Part shown: one piece after another, positions 33,727 through 41,677 of the stretch
Layout: each line of letters begins with the position of its first letter
Position numbering within the stretch: position 1 is the stretch's first letter
Assembly (NCBI RefSeq): GCF_030010235.1
Contig: NZ_JASCRS010000004.1
Span: forward strand, 310,001 to 374,000
Source of the DNA: Leucobacter sp. UT-8R-CII-1-4
GTDB taxonomy: Bacteria; Actinomycetota; Actinomycetes; Actinomycetales; Microbacteriaceae
Direction: 5' to 3'
DNA: 64,000 nt
Made by a program: the position numbers and the translations under genes
The notes under the pieces: generated by a model
The model's input: only the letters and a program-made list of their open reading frames with translations
What the model was told of the DNA's origin: nothing
The model's database searches: none

Positions 33727-34740
33727 ATGGACACGATCAACGATCTGGCAGCAGATGAGCGCACCGCGAGGATCATCCTCGCCATCGCGTCCGAACCAGG
33801 AGATGCGGTGGCGGGGAGGATGATCCGCACCGTCGGCGCATCCGAAACGGTCGCCCGTGTCCTCGCCGATGAAGTCCCACCCGGGTCGGACGGTGACACC
33901 TGGCAGCGACGCTTCGCACCACACCTCGACGCCACACAAATCCAACGGGTGCTTGCTGACACGGAGCGGCAGGGGATGCGGGTGCTGATCCCCGGCGATG
34001 CGCAGTGGCCGGCCGGGGTCGACGCGCTTGGGGACGGTGCACCGGTGGCGTTGTGGGCGAAAGGTGACATCGGGCTGCTGAGCCGGCCGGTGTGGGATCG
34101 CCTCACCGTCACCGGAGCCAGGGCCTCCACCGCTTACGGGGAGCACGCCACGACGGAGTTGGTGCAGTCGGCGGTCGCCGACTCCCGTGTGGTGTTTTCT
34201 GGTGGGGCGTATGGGATCGATGGTGCCGCACACCGTGCCGCACTCGCCTCGGACGGTGCCACGGTCGCGGTGCTCGCAGGCGGTCTGGATCGGCTGTATC
34301 CGGCAGGGCACACTGATCTGCTGACTCGTGTCGGTCAGGAGGGTTTGTTGTTGTCGGAGTTGCCGCCGGGGGCTGCGCCGACGAAGTGGCGGTTCCTGCA
34401 ACGAGGCAGGCTTCTTGCCGCGCTCTCCGGGACCGTCCTCATCGCGGAAGCCGGGTACCGTTCCAGCACCCTCCATATCGCAGCCCGCGCCGCAGAGCTT
34501 GGCCGCCCGGTCGGTGCGATCCCTGGGCCGGTCACGAGCGCCACGTCCGCGGGGTGTCATCGGTTGCTGCGTGATGGCCTCGCCGCGGTGGTGACTGGGT
34601 ATGACGATGTGCGGGAGTTGCTGCATGGGGTTCGTGACCGGGCTCACCGTGCCGTGCGGGAGCGTGCAGGCCTCGAGTCCGACCCGCTCGATGCTGGGCC
34701 GTCGGCGCAGGGTCGTGATTTGCGGGGGCCGGTGTTGTGA
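33727..34740 (+). CDS. dprA: DprA/Smf-like DNA-processing protein
   Basis: The protein has 337 residues. The Rossmann-like DprA core is recognised by TVTGARASTAYGEHATTELV, then VVFSGGAYGIDGAAHRAALA, VLAGGLDRLYPAGHTDLL, ELPPGAAPTKWRFLQRGRLLAAL and AIPGPVTSATSAGCHRLL. DprA binds incoming single-stranded DNA and loads RecA. A copy inside a conjugative element could protect or load the transferred strand in the recipient. The chromosomal dprA is presumably elsewhere. The N-terminal 100 residues are more divergent, with the SAM-like helix region of the family only partly visible. It lies downstream of virB4 in the same direction. Confidence 0.88.
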   Translation: MDTINDLAADERTARIILAIASEPGDAVAGRMIRTVGASETVARVLADEVPPGSDGDTWQRRFAPHLDATQIQRVLADTERQGMRVLIPGDAQWPAGVDALGDGAPVALWAKGDIGLLSRPVWDRLTVTGARASTAYGEHATTELVQSAVADSRVVFSGGAYGIDGAAHRAALASDGATVAVLAGGLDRLYPAGHTDLLTRVGQEGLLLSELPPGAAPTKWRFLQRGRLLAALSGTVLIAEAGYRSSTLHIAARAAELGRPVGAIPGPVTSATSAGCHRLLRDGLAAVVTGYDDVRELLHGVRDRAHRAVRERAGLESDPLDAGPSAQGRDLRGPVL

Positions 34741-34748
34741 GGCTGGTG

Positions 34749-34765
34749 GTGCACCTGGTGTGAAG
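34749..34765 (+). repeat. Leader motif copy before the cell-wall protein gene
   Basis: GTGCACCTGGTGTGAAG, preceded by GG, keeps the GGTGCACCTG core but loses CTGG. It begins 61 bp before the GTG start at 34810. Confidence 0.5.
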
Positions 34766-34809
34766 GCGGCCGGCTCTGGTCGCTGATGGACAACACCAGG
34801 AGGTTTCTC

Positions 34810-37800
34810 GTGTCAGGATCACTCGCCCACATCACGCAGCCGGAGGCTGCGCCACCCAGAACGGGAGTGCGTCGCTGGTTGTCAGCGCTGCTCGCGCTCC
34901 TGGTCATCGCGGGTTCGTTCGCGCTTGGCCCCCAGGCTGCCCATGCGGGCAGTGAAGGGGTCGGGTACTGGTCAGATGGTGCGTTCCTCGGCGCGTACAA
35001 CACGGATGTGGACGGCCGGCAGGCGTACTGCGCGGACCTGGACGCGGACCCGCCCTACGGCAACACGTCGGGGCCGGAGCGGATCACCGCGTTGGATTCG
35101 CTGTCGCGGCAGCAGCTTGCCGAGTTGAACTATGTGATGGACCGGTGGGGGCAGTCGGGCGACCCGAACGTCACCGCCGCTGTCGCACTGCATGTGTGGT
35201 CGGTGGCAAGTGCCGGCTCATACAACTCGCACGGTATGTCCGGGGACGACTACTACGTTGCCCGAGCCCCCGCGTCGGAGCGGGGCACGATCCTCGCGAA
35301 CCTCGCCGCGATGCGGCAGGAGGCCGCAGCAAACGCGGTCACCGACCCGTCACTGTCGCTATCGCTGGAGATGTCAGATCAATACACGGGCACACTCACC
35401 GTCGCCACCCACCCCGCAGGGCTCACTGGGGCTGCGATCTTGTCGGATGCGGTCTTCGCTGACGGTTCCTCCTCGCGCACGATCGGCTCCGGAGCGCACC
35501 CGATCACCGGCACCCCCGCAGACGGTGTCCCGTCCTACCGGGTTGGCGCGTCGATGAGTATCGATGCGGCCGGGTATGGTGCGGCGCTTGATCTTTACAC
35601 GACTCCTGGGAAGCAGCGTCTGATCGCTGCCGTCGCGGGGTCATCGACGGGGTTGTCGGCGTCGGCGGAGTCGCCGGTGATCGAACTTGATTTTCAGCCG
35701 GAGATCACCACCCAGGTCGCCTCTCGCTACGTCGCGGAGGGTGATGCGTTCGTGGATGGGCTCACGGTGTCGGTGTCGAAGGGCACCTGGATTCACCTGG
35801 ACGGGAACCCGATTGAGGTGACCGCGACCGGCACCCTGTATGGGCCGTTCGATGAGCAGCCCACAGAGGCCAACACTCCACCTGCCGGAGCACCCGTGAC
35901 GGGGACCGAAAGCGTGACGTTGACGGGTGCGGGGTCGTATACGTCGCCGGGCACGATCGTTGCGCCGGAGTCGGGGTTCTACACGTGGGTGTGGAGCATC
36001 GACAAGACCGCGCACGGTGAGACCGCGAAGTACCTCACCGACTCGTTCACCGACCGCTTCGGCCAAGTCGCCGAGACGTCGGTGGTGCCGTTCCAGCCCG
36101 AAGCTGTTTCGGAAGCGGATCAGCGTCTCGCCGTCCCCGGCGATGCACTTACGGACTCGATCACGGTGTCGAGCAGCAATGGTGCGTGGTTGAAGAAGGA
36201 CGGTGATTTCATTCCGGTGGTGTTCGAGGGCACCGCCTACCAGGTGCCCGGCACCTTGCCACCGGCGCAGCACACCGGCATCGACCCGAACGCGGTGCCG
36301 CTCGGCGCCGTCACGGTCACCGCCGACGGCCCCGGCGTCTACACGTCCCCACAGGTGGTCGCGCCGACGGGTGGGTTTGTGACCTGGGTGTGGGAGGTGA
36401 AGAAGTCGTCGCAGCCGGAGTGGGTGCGCGACTACCTCGCGAACGACTGGGCCGACGAGTACGGGATCACGGTGGAGACGACGTCGGTGCGGTGGCCGGT
36501 CACGGTGACCTCGCTGTTGCGGGAGTACAACGTGCATCCCGGTGGACGCGCCTTCGATGTGATCACCGTCACGGGGTTCCCGGCGAACCACGGCGATTTC
36601 ACCGGCGACGGCTACTGGAACGCCGACGTCGATGAGCTGAATCACACCGTCTACGGCCCCTTCGCGTCAGATACGGAACTCACCGACGATCTCGACCTCA
36701 CCAGCGCACCGGTGCTGGCGGAGCTGATGACCCCGGCACGGAATGGGGTGTACAAGCTCGGGTACACGGATGAGGACAAGATCGTGCCGACCGAGCCCGG
36801 CTTCTACGTCCTCGTCACGACGTTCGTCGGCGATGACCGGGTGCAGCCGTATGCGTCGTCTCCGGCGGATGTACTGGAACGCTTCTACGTCCCACCCACC
36901 GGCACCGACGTCCCCGTGTCGGTGGTGACGCAGGCGACACCGGAAGCGTTCGTCGGTGAACCGTTCTCGGATACCGCGCTCGTGCAGGGCACGAAGATTC
37001 CTGACGGCGCCTATCTGGTGTTCCGCGCCTACGGACCCCACCCGGCAGACGCCGGAGCCGTGTGCGAGGCACCGTTCTACGAGAGCGAGGAGATCCCCGT
37101 CACTCAGGCCGGTGTCTACCGTTCCGGCACCACCACCGTCGATACCCCGGGGAACGTTTACTGGGTCGAATCCTTCTACAACGCCGACGGCGAGGTGATC
37201 GCCGAGGGTGTGTGTGGGGCGCCGGGTGAGACGACGGTGGTGAAGGAGCAGCCGGAGGAGCTGATCGTGAAGACGAACGCCGTGGCGACGGTGCAGCTGG
37301 GTGATCCGGCGCATGATGTCGCGACCGTCACCGGCACCGTCCCCGACGGGGCACGCCTGCTGTTCGAGGCATACCGGCAGGACGGCGACACCGCGAGCTG
37401 CACCCCGGAAGAACTCGTCTTCACCTCCACCGTGATCGAGCTGGATGGTCCGGGTGAGTATCGCTCCGACGAGGTGACCTTCGAGACGGTCGGTACTTAC
37501 TACTGGGTGGAGACCGTCACCGATCAGGACGGCACGATCCTGCACCGTGGGGTCTGCGGCGCACCGGATGAGACCACCACCGTCACCGACACTCCGGAGG
37601 AGCCGGCGAAGCCGGGCACTCCGGGTGAGCTTGCGCACACCGGCGGCGGTGACTGGTGGCCGCTCGGTCTCGCTGGTGGGCTGATCGCTGCGGCGACTGG
37701 TGGGGTGCTGCTGTTCGGGCGTCGCCTCGCGATCGCCCGCGACCGCGCCGGATACGTCCGTGACGAGGACCTGTCGTTCGAGGAGTTCAAGGCCCAGTCC

Positions 37801-37821
37801 GAGGGAGCAAAGGAGGACTAA
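34810..37821 (+). CDS. Large repetitive cell-wall-anchored surface protein with LAHTG motif
   Basis: This 1003-residue protein has a signal peptide (about 20-46). The N-terminal domain has YCADLDAD and ALHVWSVAS, arranged like thioester adhesin domains. The Cys is present, but the position of the usual Gln appears to be Ala, so a thioester may not form. Three beta-rich repeats (from about 280, 430 and 570) and two shorter ones (from about 700 and 820) follow. The C-terminus has LAHTG, a class E sortase-type signal, then a membrane helix and a long charged tail. GTG 34810 is chosen for its AGGAGG six bases upstream. It probably helps donor-recipient contact. Confidence 0.8.
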   Translation: MSGSLAHITQPEAAPPRTGVRRWLSALLALLVIAGSFALGPQAAHAGSEGVGYWSDGAFLGAYNTDVDGRQAYCADLDADPPYGNTSGPERITALDSLSRQQLAELNYVMDRWGQSGDPNVTAAVALHVWSVASAGSYNSHGMSGDDYYVARAPASERGTILANLAAMRQEAAANAVTDPSLSLSLEMSDQYTGTLTVATHPAGLTGAAILSDAVFADGSSSRTIGSGAHPITGTPADGVPSYRVGASMSIDAAGYGAALDLYTTPGKQRLIAAVAGSSTGLSASAESPVIELDFQPEITTQVASRYVAEGDAFVDGLTVSVSKGTWIHLDGNPIEVTATGTLYGPFDEQPTEANTPPAGAPVTGTESVTLTGAGSYTSPGTIVAPESGFYTWVWSIDKTAHGETAKYLTDSFTDRFGQVAETSVVPFQPEAVSEADQRLAVPGDALTDSITVSSSNGAWLKKDGDFIPVVFEGTAYQVPGTLPPAQHTGIDPNAVPLGAVTVTADGPGVYTSPQVVAPTGGFVTWVWEVKKSSQPEWVRDYLANDWADEYGITVETTSVRWPVTVTSLLREYNVHPGGRAFDVITVTGFPANHGDFTGDGYWNADVDELNHTVYGPFASDTELTDDLDLTSAPVLAELMTPARNGVYKLGYTDEDKIVPTEPGFYVLVTTFVGDDRVQPYASSPADVLERFYVPPTGTDVPVSVVTQATPEAFVGEPFSDTALVQGTKIPDGAYLVFRAYGPHPADAGAVCEAPFYESEEIPVTQAGVYRSGTTTVDTPGNVYWVESFYNADGEVIAEGVCGAPGETTVVKEQPEELIVKTNAVATVQLGDPAHDVATVTGTVPDGARLLFEAYRQDGDTASCTPEELVFTSTVIELDGPGEYRSDEVTFETVGTYYWVETVTDQDGTILHRGVCGAPDETTTVTDTPEEPAKPGTPGELAHTGGGDWWPLGLAGGLIAAATGGVLLFGRRLAIARDRAGYVRDEDLSFEEFKAQSEGAKED

Positions 37822-37929
37822 CCACAGACTGCCGACCCACCGGCACCCCCAATACTGCGGGTCGGCACGGGAGGGCACGAACCACCCCCAGGTTCGTGCC
37901 CTCCCACCTGCGTTCCGGGGGCGGTGCGG

Positions 37930-37946
37930 GTGCACCTGCCTGGCGA
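37930..37946 (+). repeat. Leader motif copy before the hypothetical gene at 37976
   Basis: GTGCACCTGCCTGGCGA is an exact match to the motif core. It is preceded by GG and lies 29 bp before the GTG start at 37976, the same distance as in front of the VirB8-like gene. Confidence 0.6.
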
Positions 37947-37975
37947 CACCCCTGCACTCCACGGAGAGGAACCCT

Positions 37976-38566
37976 GTGACGCCGAAGCCCCGCTACCGCC
38001 GCACCCACCCCGACCACCAACCCCCGAAAACCGTGAAGCCACCGAAGTCTGAGCCCGGTGGACCGGTCGTCGTGCCGGTGGTGGAGTTCACCATCACCAC
38101 TGATGGTGCGATGACGGTCACAGTGGACGGGGTGGCGTACATGCCGGAGCCGTTCGCTCCGGGGTGGCGGCGCGAAGCGTTCCCGACCATCCTCGACGCC
38201 CTCACCGCCCAGCATCGGTCGCCGCTGCGGGTGCAGGTACACGAGGTCGACGGGTCAACGTTCACCGACATCATCACCCCACCCCGCGAACGCCCCACCC
38301 CGAAACCCTGGGAGGCTCCAGCACCTGTGGCTGTGGTGTCGCCTCCGGTGCGGGCCGCGCAGCCGGTGTTGCATCAGGTGGCAGGGGCGGGGTTCGTTCC
38401 GGGTGAGGATGTCGCCGTCGCGATCATCCACGCCCACACCGACGCCAGCAGCGACGGCACCGCCCGCACCCTCCTCACCGCAGAACAAGCAGCGCTTGCG
38501 ATGACGGGCGAAGTGATCCTCCTCGGCCGCATCTCCGGCACCCTCACCATCGGCAGAATCCAATGA
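37976..38566 (+). CDS. Hypothetical protein before the coupling protein
   Basis: The protein has 196 residues from GTG 37976, which has GGAGAGGA upstream. I recognise no family. The N-terminus is basic and proline-rich (RYRRTHPDHQPPKTVKPPK). The middle (about 30-100) is a small beta-rich domain (VEFTITTDGAMTVTVDGVAYMPEPF). The C-terminal part (about 135-196) has GFVPGEDVAVAIIHAHTDASSDGTARTLL and ILLGRISGTLTIGRI. It has no membrane segment. It overlaps the virD4-like start by 4 bp, so it may be a partner of the coupling protein. Confidence 0.62.
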   Translation: MTPKPRYRRTHPDHQPPKTVKPPKSEPGGPVVVPVVEFTITTDGAMTVTVDGVAYMPEPFAPGWRREAFPTILDALTAQHRSPLRVQVHEVDGSTFTDIITPPRERPTPKPWEAPAPVAVVSPPVRAAQPVLHQVAGAGFVPGEDVAVAIIHAHTDASSDGTARTLLTAEQAALAMTGEVILLGRISGTLTIGRIQ

Positions 38567-40338
38567 CCACCCCGCGGCAAGGTGGGGCGCTTGGGGACGA
38601 GCTGGCGAACCTCGGCATCATCGCACTCATCGCCGCCGCCGTCCTCGCCGTCATCCTCCGCGTCGCGGGCGCCATCACCGCCTGGGTCACCGGGGCCGCG
38701 CAGCCGACGGGCGGGGTCGAAGCCGGCCTCGGCGTCATCCTGCACCCCGCAGACCCCGGCCGTGCGCTTGGCGCCGACGGGCTGAGCCCGGTGGCTTATT
38801 GGATCGTCTGCGGCATTCTCATCGTCGCGGTCGGGAGTGCGGGGTGGTGGGTGTGGCGGTTCTTCCGTGAACAGTCGCGGCAGACGAAGGTCGACCCGTA
38901 CCGGATCGTCGGGATCGCCACCCGCACCGATGTCACCACTGCGGCATCGGAGAAGGCGCTGCTGCGACGCGCCGGGCAACTCAGGCCCTCTATCGAGCAG
39001 CCTGCGGTCACTGATGTCGGCTACCTCCTCGGCGCATCACGGAGCGTGAATGTGTGGGCGAGCGTGGAGGACTCGATCCTGCTGATCGGGCCGCCACGCT
39101 CCGGGAAGGGCCTGCATGTGGTCATCAACGCGATCCTCGACGCCCCCGGCGCAGTCGTCACGACCTCCACCCGCCCCGACAACCTCACCGCCACCTTGAA
39201 AGCACGAAGTGCGGAAGGGCGGCCGGTGGCGGTGTTCGATCCGCAGCACCTCGCCGAAGGCATCCCCGCAGGCTTAAGGTGGTCACCGATCCGAGGATGC
39301 GAGGACCCGCTGACAGCGATGATCCGTGCCACCGGCCTCGCCGCCGGCACCGGCCTCTCCGCTGGCGGTGTCGAAGGTGGAGACTTCTGGGAAGGGAAAA
39401 CCCGAACCGCCCTCCAAGCCCTTCTCCACGCCGCAGCCCTCGACCAGCGTGCGCCTGCCGAGCTGTTCCGGTGGACCCTCGACCCTGCCGCAGCGTCCGA
39501 TGCGGTCGCGATCCTCACCGGACATCCGAAAGCCGCAACGGGGTGGGCGGATTCGCTGCAGGCGATGATCGACGCAGACCCCCGAACCCGCGACTCCATC
39601 TGGCAAGGCGTCTCCCTCTCCCTTGCTGCCCTCGCAGACCCCCGCGTCCTCGATGCTGTGAGTCCCAGCCCGGAGGAGCGGTTCGATCCGGAGGAGTTTC
39701 TGCGTAAGCGCGGCACCGTGTATCTGCTCGCGACCGGTGCGGGGGCGAACAACAGTGCCGCACTGGTGTCAGCGTTCGTGGAAGACCTCGTCGAAGCCGC
39801 CCGCCGTCTCGCCGCCCGATCACCCGCAGTCCGCCTCGACCCACCGCTGCTGCTCGCGCTGGATGAGATCGGAAACCTCGCCCCGCTGCCATCGCTGCCG
39901 ACGTTGATGGCAGAAGGCGGCGGTACGGGGATCACGACGATGCCGGTGCTGCAATCGCTCGCGCAGGCGCGGGAGAAGTGGTCGGATAACGCGGCCGGCG
40001 CGATCTGGGACGCCAGCATTGTGAAGATCATCCTCGGTGGCGCATCCAACTCCCGTGACCTTCAAGACCTCACCACATTGATCGGTGAACGCGACGAGAT
40101 CACCGACTCCACCACCATCGGTGACCACGGCTCCCGCACCGCACAACGCTCCATCCGCCGGGTATCGATCATGCCGCCCGACGTGATCCGCACCCTCCCA
40201 TTCGGCACCGGCCTCATCCTGCTACGCGCCGCACCACCAATCGTTGCGAAACTGCGTGCTTGGACTGGTCGGCGTGACAGTGATGTTCTCCGCGCTCAGC
40301 GGGCAGCCGTTGAAGAGTCTCTGCGTCAGCGCCCGTAA
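38563..40338 (+). CDS. VirD4/TraG-like conjugative coupling protein
   Basis: The protein has 591 residues. Two N-terminal membrane helices (about 20-45 and 80-105) anchor it. Walker A is GPPRSGKG (near 175-182) and Walker B lies in LLALDEIGNLAPLPSLPTLM near 428-447. GITTMPVLQSLAQAREKWS and the TraG C-terminal block GLILLRAAPPIVAKLRAWTGR follow. It brings the DNA-protein complex to the secretion channel and pumps DNA using ATP. It starts within the last codons of the preceding gene. The presence of a full coupling protein shows a single-strand transfer system, not a TraB/FtsK double-strand system. Confidence 0.92.
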   Translation: MTTPRQGGALGDELANLGIIALIAAAVLAVILRVAGAITAWVTGAAQPTGGVEAGLGVILHPADPGRALGADGLSPVAYWIVCGILIVAVGSAGWWVWRFFREQSRQTKVDPYRIVGIATRTDVTTAASEKALLRRAGQLRPSIEQPAVTDVGYLLGASRSVNVWASVEDSILLIGPPRSGKGLHVVINAILDAPGAVVTTSTRPDNLTATLKARSAEGRPVAVFDPQHLAEGIPAGLRWSPIRGCEDPLTAMIRATGLAAGTGLSAGGVEGGDFWEGKTRTALQALLHAAALDQRAPAELFRWTLDPAAASDAVAILTGHPKAATGWADSLQAMIDADPRTRDSIWQGVSLSLAALADPRVLDAVSPSPEERFDPEEFLRKRGTVYLLATGAGANNSAALVSAFVEDLVEAARRLAARSPAVRLDPPLLLALDEIGNLAPLPSLPTLMAEGGGTGITTMPVLQSLAQAREKWSDNAAGAIWDASIVKIILGGASNSRDLQDLTTLIGERDEITDSTTIGDHGSRTAQRSIRRVSIMPPDVIRTLPFGTGLILLRAAPPIVAKLRAWTGRRDSDVLRAQRAAVEESLRQRP

Positions 40339-40362
40339 CCGGGTCAACCGCAGGGGTACTTG

Positions 40363-40379
40363 GCGCACCTCTCCGATAA
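40363..40379 (+). repeat. Leader motif copy before ssb, variant
   Basis: GCGCACCTCTCCGATAA, preceded by TTG, is a degenerate copy of the recurrent motif (two changes in the core). It lies about 41 bp before the ssb start at 40420. Confidence 0.4.
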
Positions 40380-40419
40380 GGCGGCCATGGCGGTCGCCCC
40401 TTCTGAGAGGAGCACGTCG

Positions 40420-40878
40420 ATGAGTATCGATACGCAGCAGTCCATTTCTGGGTTCATCGCTACGCAGCCTCGACTGACGGTCGGGGAAAACGGAGTTTCG
40501 AGGTTGCACGCACGCATCGGGATTGAGCATTCGCGGCAGGAATCCGATGGTTCATTCACCCAGCTGGAGCCGACCTTCCATGACCTCGCGATCTTCCGAA
40601 AGACCGCAGAAGAGGCAGCTTCACGGTTCCGCAAAGGCGACCGTTTCATCGCCTCTGGTCGCGTCCATGAATACACGTATGAGAAGGACGGGCAGCAAGT
40701 TGCCGCAGAGGAGTTCATTGCTTCTCGTATCGGCCACGATCTTGCTCGCACCCGATACGAAGTGGATCGCACACCTCGACGCAGCAGCGTCGACCAGGAT
40801 GCGCCATCGCACCATGGTCCCAGTCGAGACCCGGTCGCAGGGGCTCACGCCAGTGGCCCGGGCCGGGCAAGCATCTGA
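40420..40878 (+). CDS. ssb: Single-stranded DNA-binding protein
   Basis: The 152-residue protein has an OB-fold of the SSB type. It begins SISGFIATQPRLTVGENGVSRLHARIGIEH and continues with FHDLAIFRKTAEEAASRFRKGDRFIASGRVHEYTYEKDGQ and ARTRYEVDRTP. The tail is Pro/Ser/Gly-rich, without the usual acidic DDDIPF-like end. ATG 40420 follows GAGAGGAG; a TTG at 40360 would run through the leader motif. It likely coats transferred or replicating single strands of the element. It is followed by the DUF4913 gene after 14 bp. Confidence 0.87.
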   Translation: MSIDTQQSISGFIATQPRLTVGENGVSRLHARIGIEHSRQESDGSFTQLEPTFHDLAIFRKTAEEAASRFRKGDRFIASGRVHEYTYEKDGQQVAAEEFIASRIGHDLARTRYEVDRTPRRSSVDQDAPSHHGPSRDPVAGAHASGPGRASI

Positions 40879-40892
40879 CAGCGGCGCCGATC

Positions 40893-41465
40893 ATGGACGA
40901 GAACACCGCTGAAGACCAGGACACGGTTGACGAAGAGATCGAGTTCGATGGTGACTTTGAAGGACCATTGTTGGTTGAGCCTCCGCATCCGATCAACTGG
41001 AACTTGCTTGGCCCGGAAGACCTCGAAGCCGAATGGCTTGAGCTCAACCGCTGGGTGCACTGGCTACGCCGCACCTACGGACTCCCAGCAGCGGTGATCC
41101 CGCCGTTCTGGCACCATCACACGGAGTTGTTGTGGGAGCTTTCCGCTCTGCATATGCACTGGCTCTGTTGCTACGACTCGGAGAAGAGCGGATCAGCACC
41201 GCTGGCCTGGCACCGCGACTTCGCCGATGCACGGGTTCGTCTTCGCGACTGGGTAGCCACCAACGGCACTCGTCTCGATCGTGACCGCCCCACGCGGCAG
41301 ACTGCTTGGCCGGGCGAGACGCCCGCTCCGCAGGTCGAAGATGTCGTCATCGATAACCGTGAGCAGGAGTTCATCGAGTTCGTGCTCGCCGAGGTCGAAA
41401 AACGGCGGGAGGAAGAGGATCAGTTCTACCGTTCTCTCGATCCGACCACAGGCGAGATCTCATGA
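40893..41465 (+). CDS. DUF4913-domain protein
   Basis: The protein has 190 residues. The DUF4913 region (about 30-125) is seen in LEAEWLELNRWVHWLRRTYG, IPPFWHHHTELLWELSALHMHWLCCY and APLAWHRDFADARVRLRDWV. The family is restricted to actinobacterial mobile elements and phages, and its function is unknown. Acidic N-terminus (EDQDTVDEEIEFDGDFEG) and a charged C-terminal tail. The stop overlaps the ATG of the excisionase gene, so it belongs to the integration module transcript. Its length is normal for the family. Confidence 0.78.
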   Translation: MDENTAEDQDTVDEEIEFDGDFEGPLLVEPPHPINWNLLGPEDLEAEWLELNRWVHWLRRTYGLPAAVIPPFWHHHTELLWELSALHMHWLCCYDSEKSGSAPLAWHRDFADARVRLRDWVATNGTRLDRDRPTRQTAWPGETPAPQVEDVVIDNREQEFIEFVLAEVEKRREEEDQFYRSLDPTTGEIS

Positions 41466-41677
41466 ACGAGGCAACAGAGTCACCCGTTCAGTCGCCGTTG
41501 CTGCACAGCCGTGATGTCGCCACCTATCTGAAGGTGTCGGAATCAACATTGTCCAGGTGGCGGTCAGCGGGTACGGGGCCGCCGTTCATCCGCATGAGCG
41601 GAATCGCCCGCTACCGGATCGAAGCGGTGGAGGCGTGGCTTACTGAACTGGAACGCGAACATGCCGCGGAAAGGTGA
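41462..41677 (+). CDS. xis: Excisionase-like helix-turn-helix protein
   Basis: This 71-residue protein carries a MerR-type winged HTH of the excisionase class: HSRDVATYLKVSESTLSRWRSAGTGPPF, then the wing IRMSGIARYRIEAVEAWL. Such proteins bind and bend attachment DNA to direct integrase towards excision. The 17-bp overlap with the integrase gene indicates co-regulation. It starts 4 bp inside the DUF4913 gene. Confidence 0.87.
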   Translation: MNEATESPVQSPLLHSRDVATYLKVSESTLSRWRSAGTGPPFIRMSGIARYRIEAVEAWLTELEREHAAER

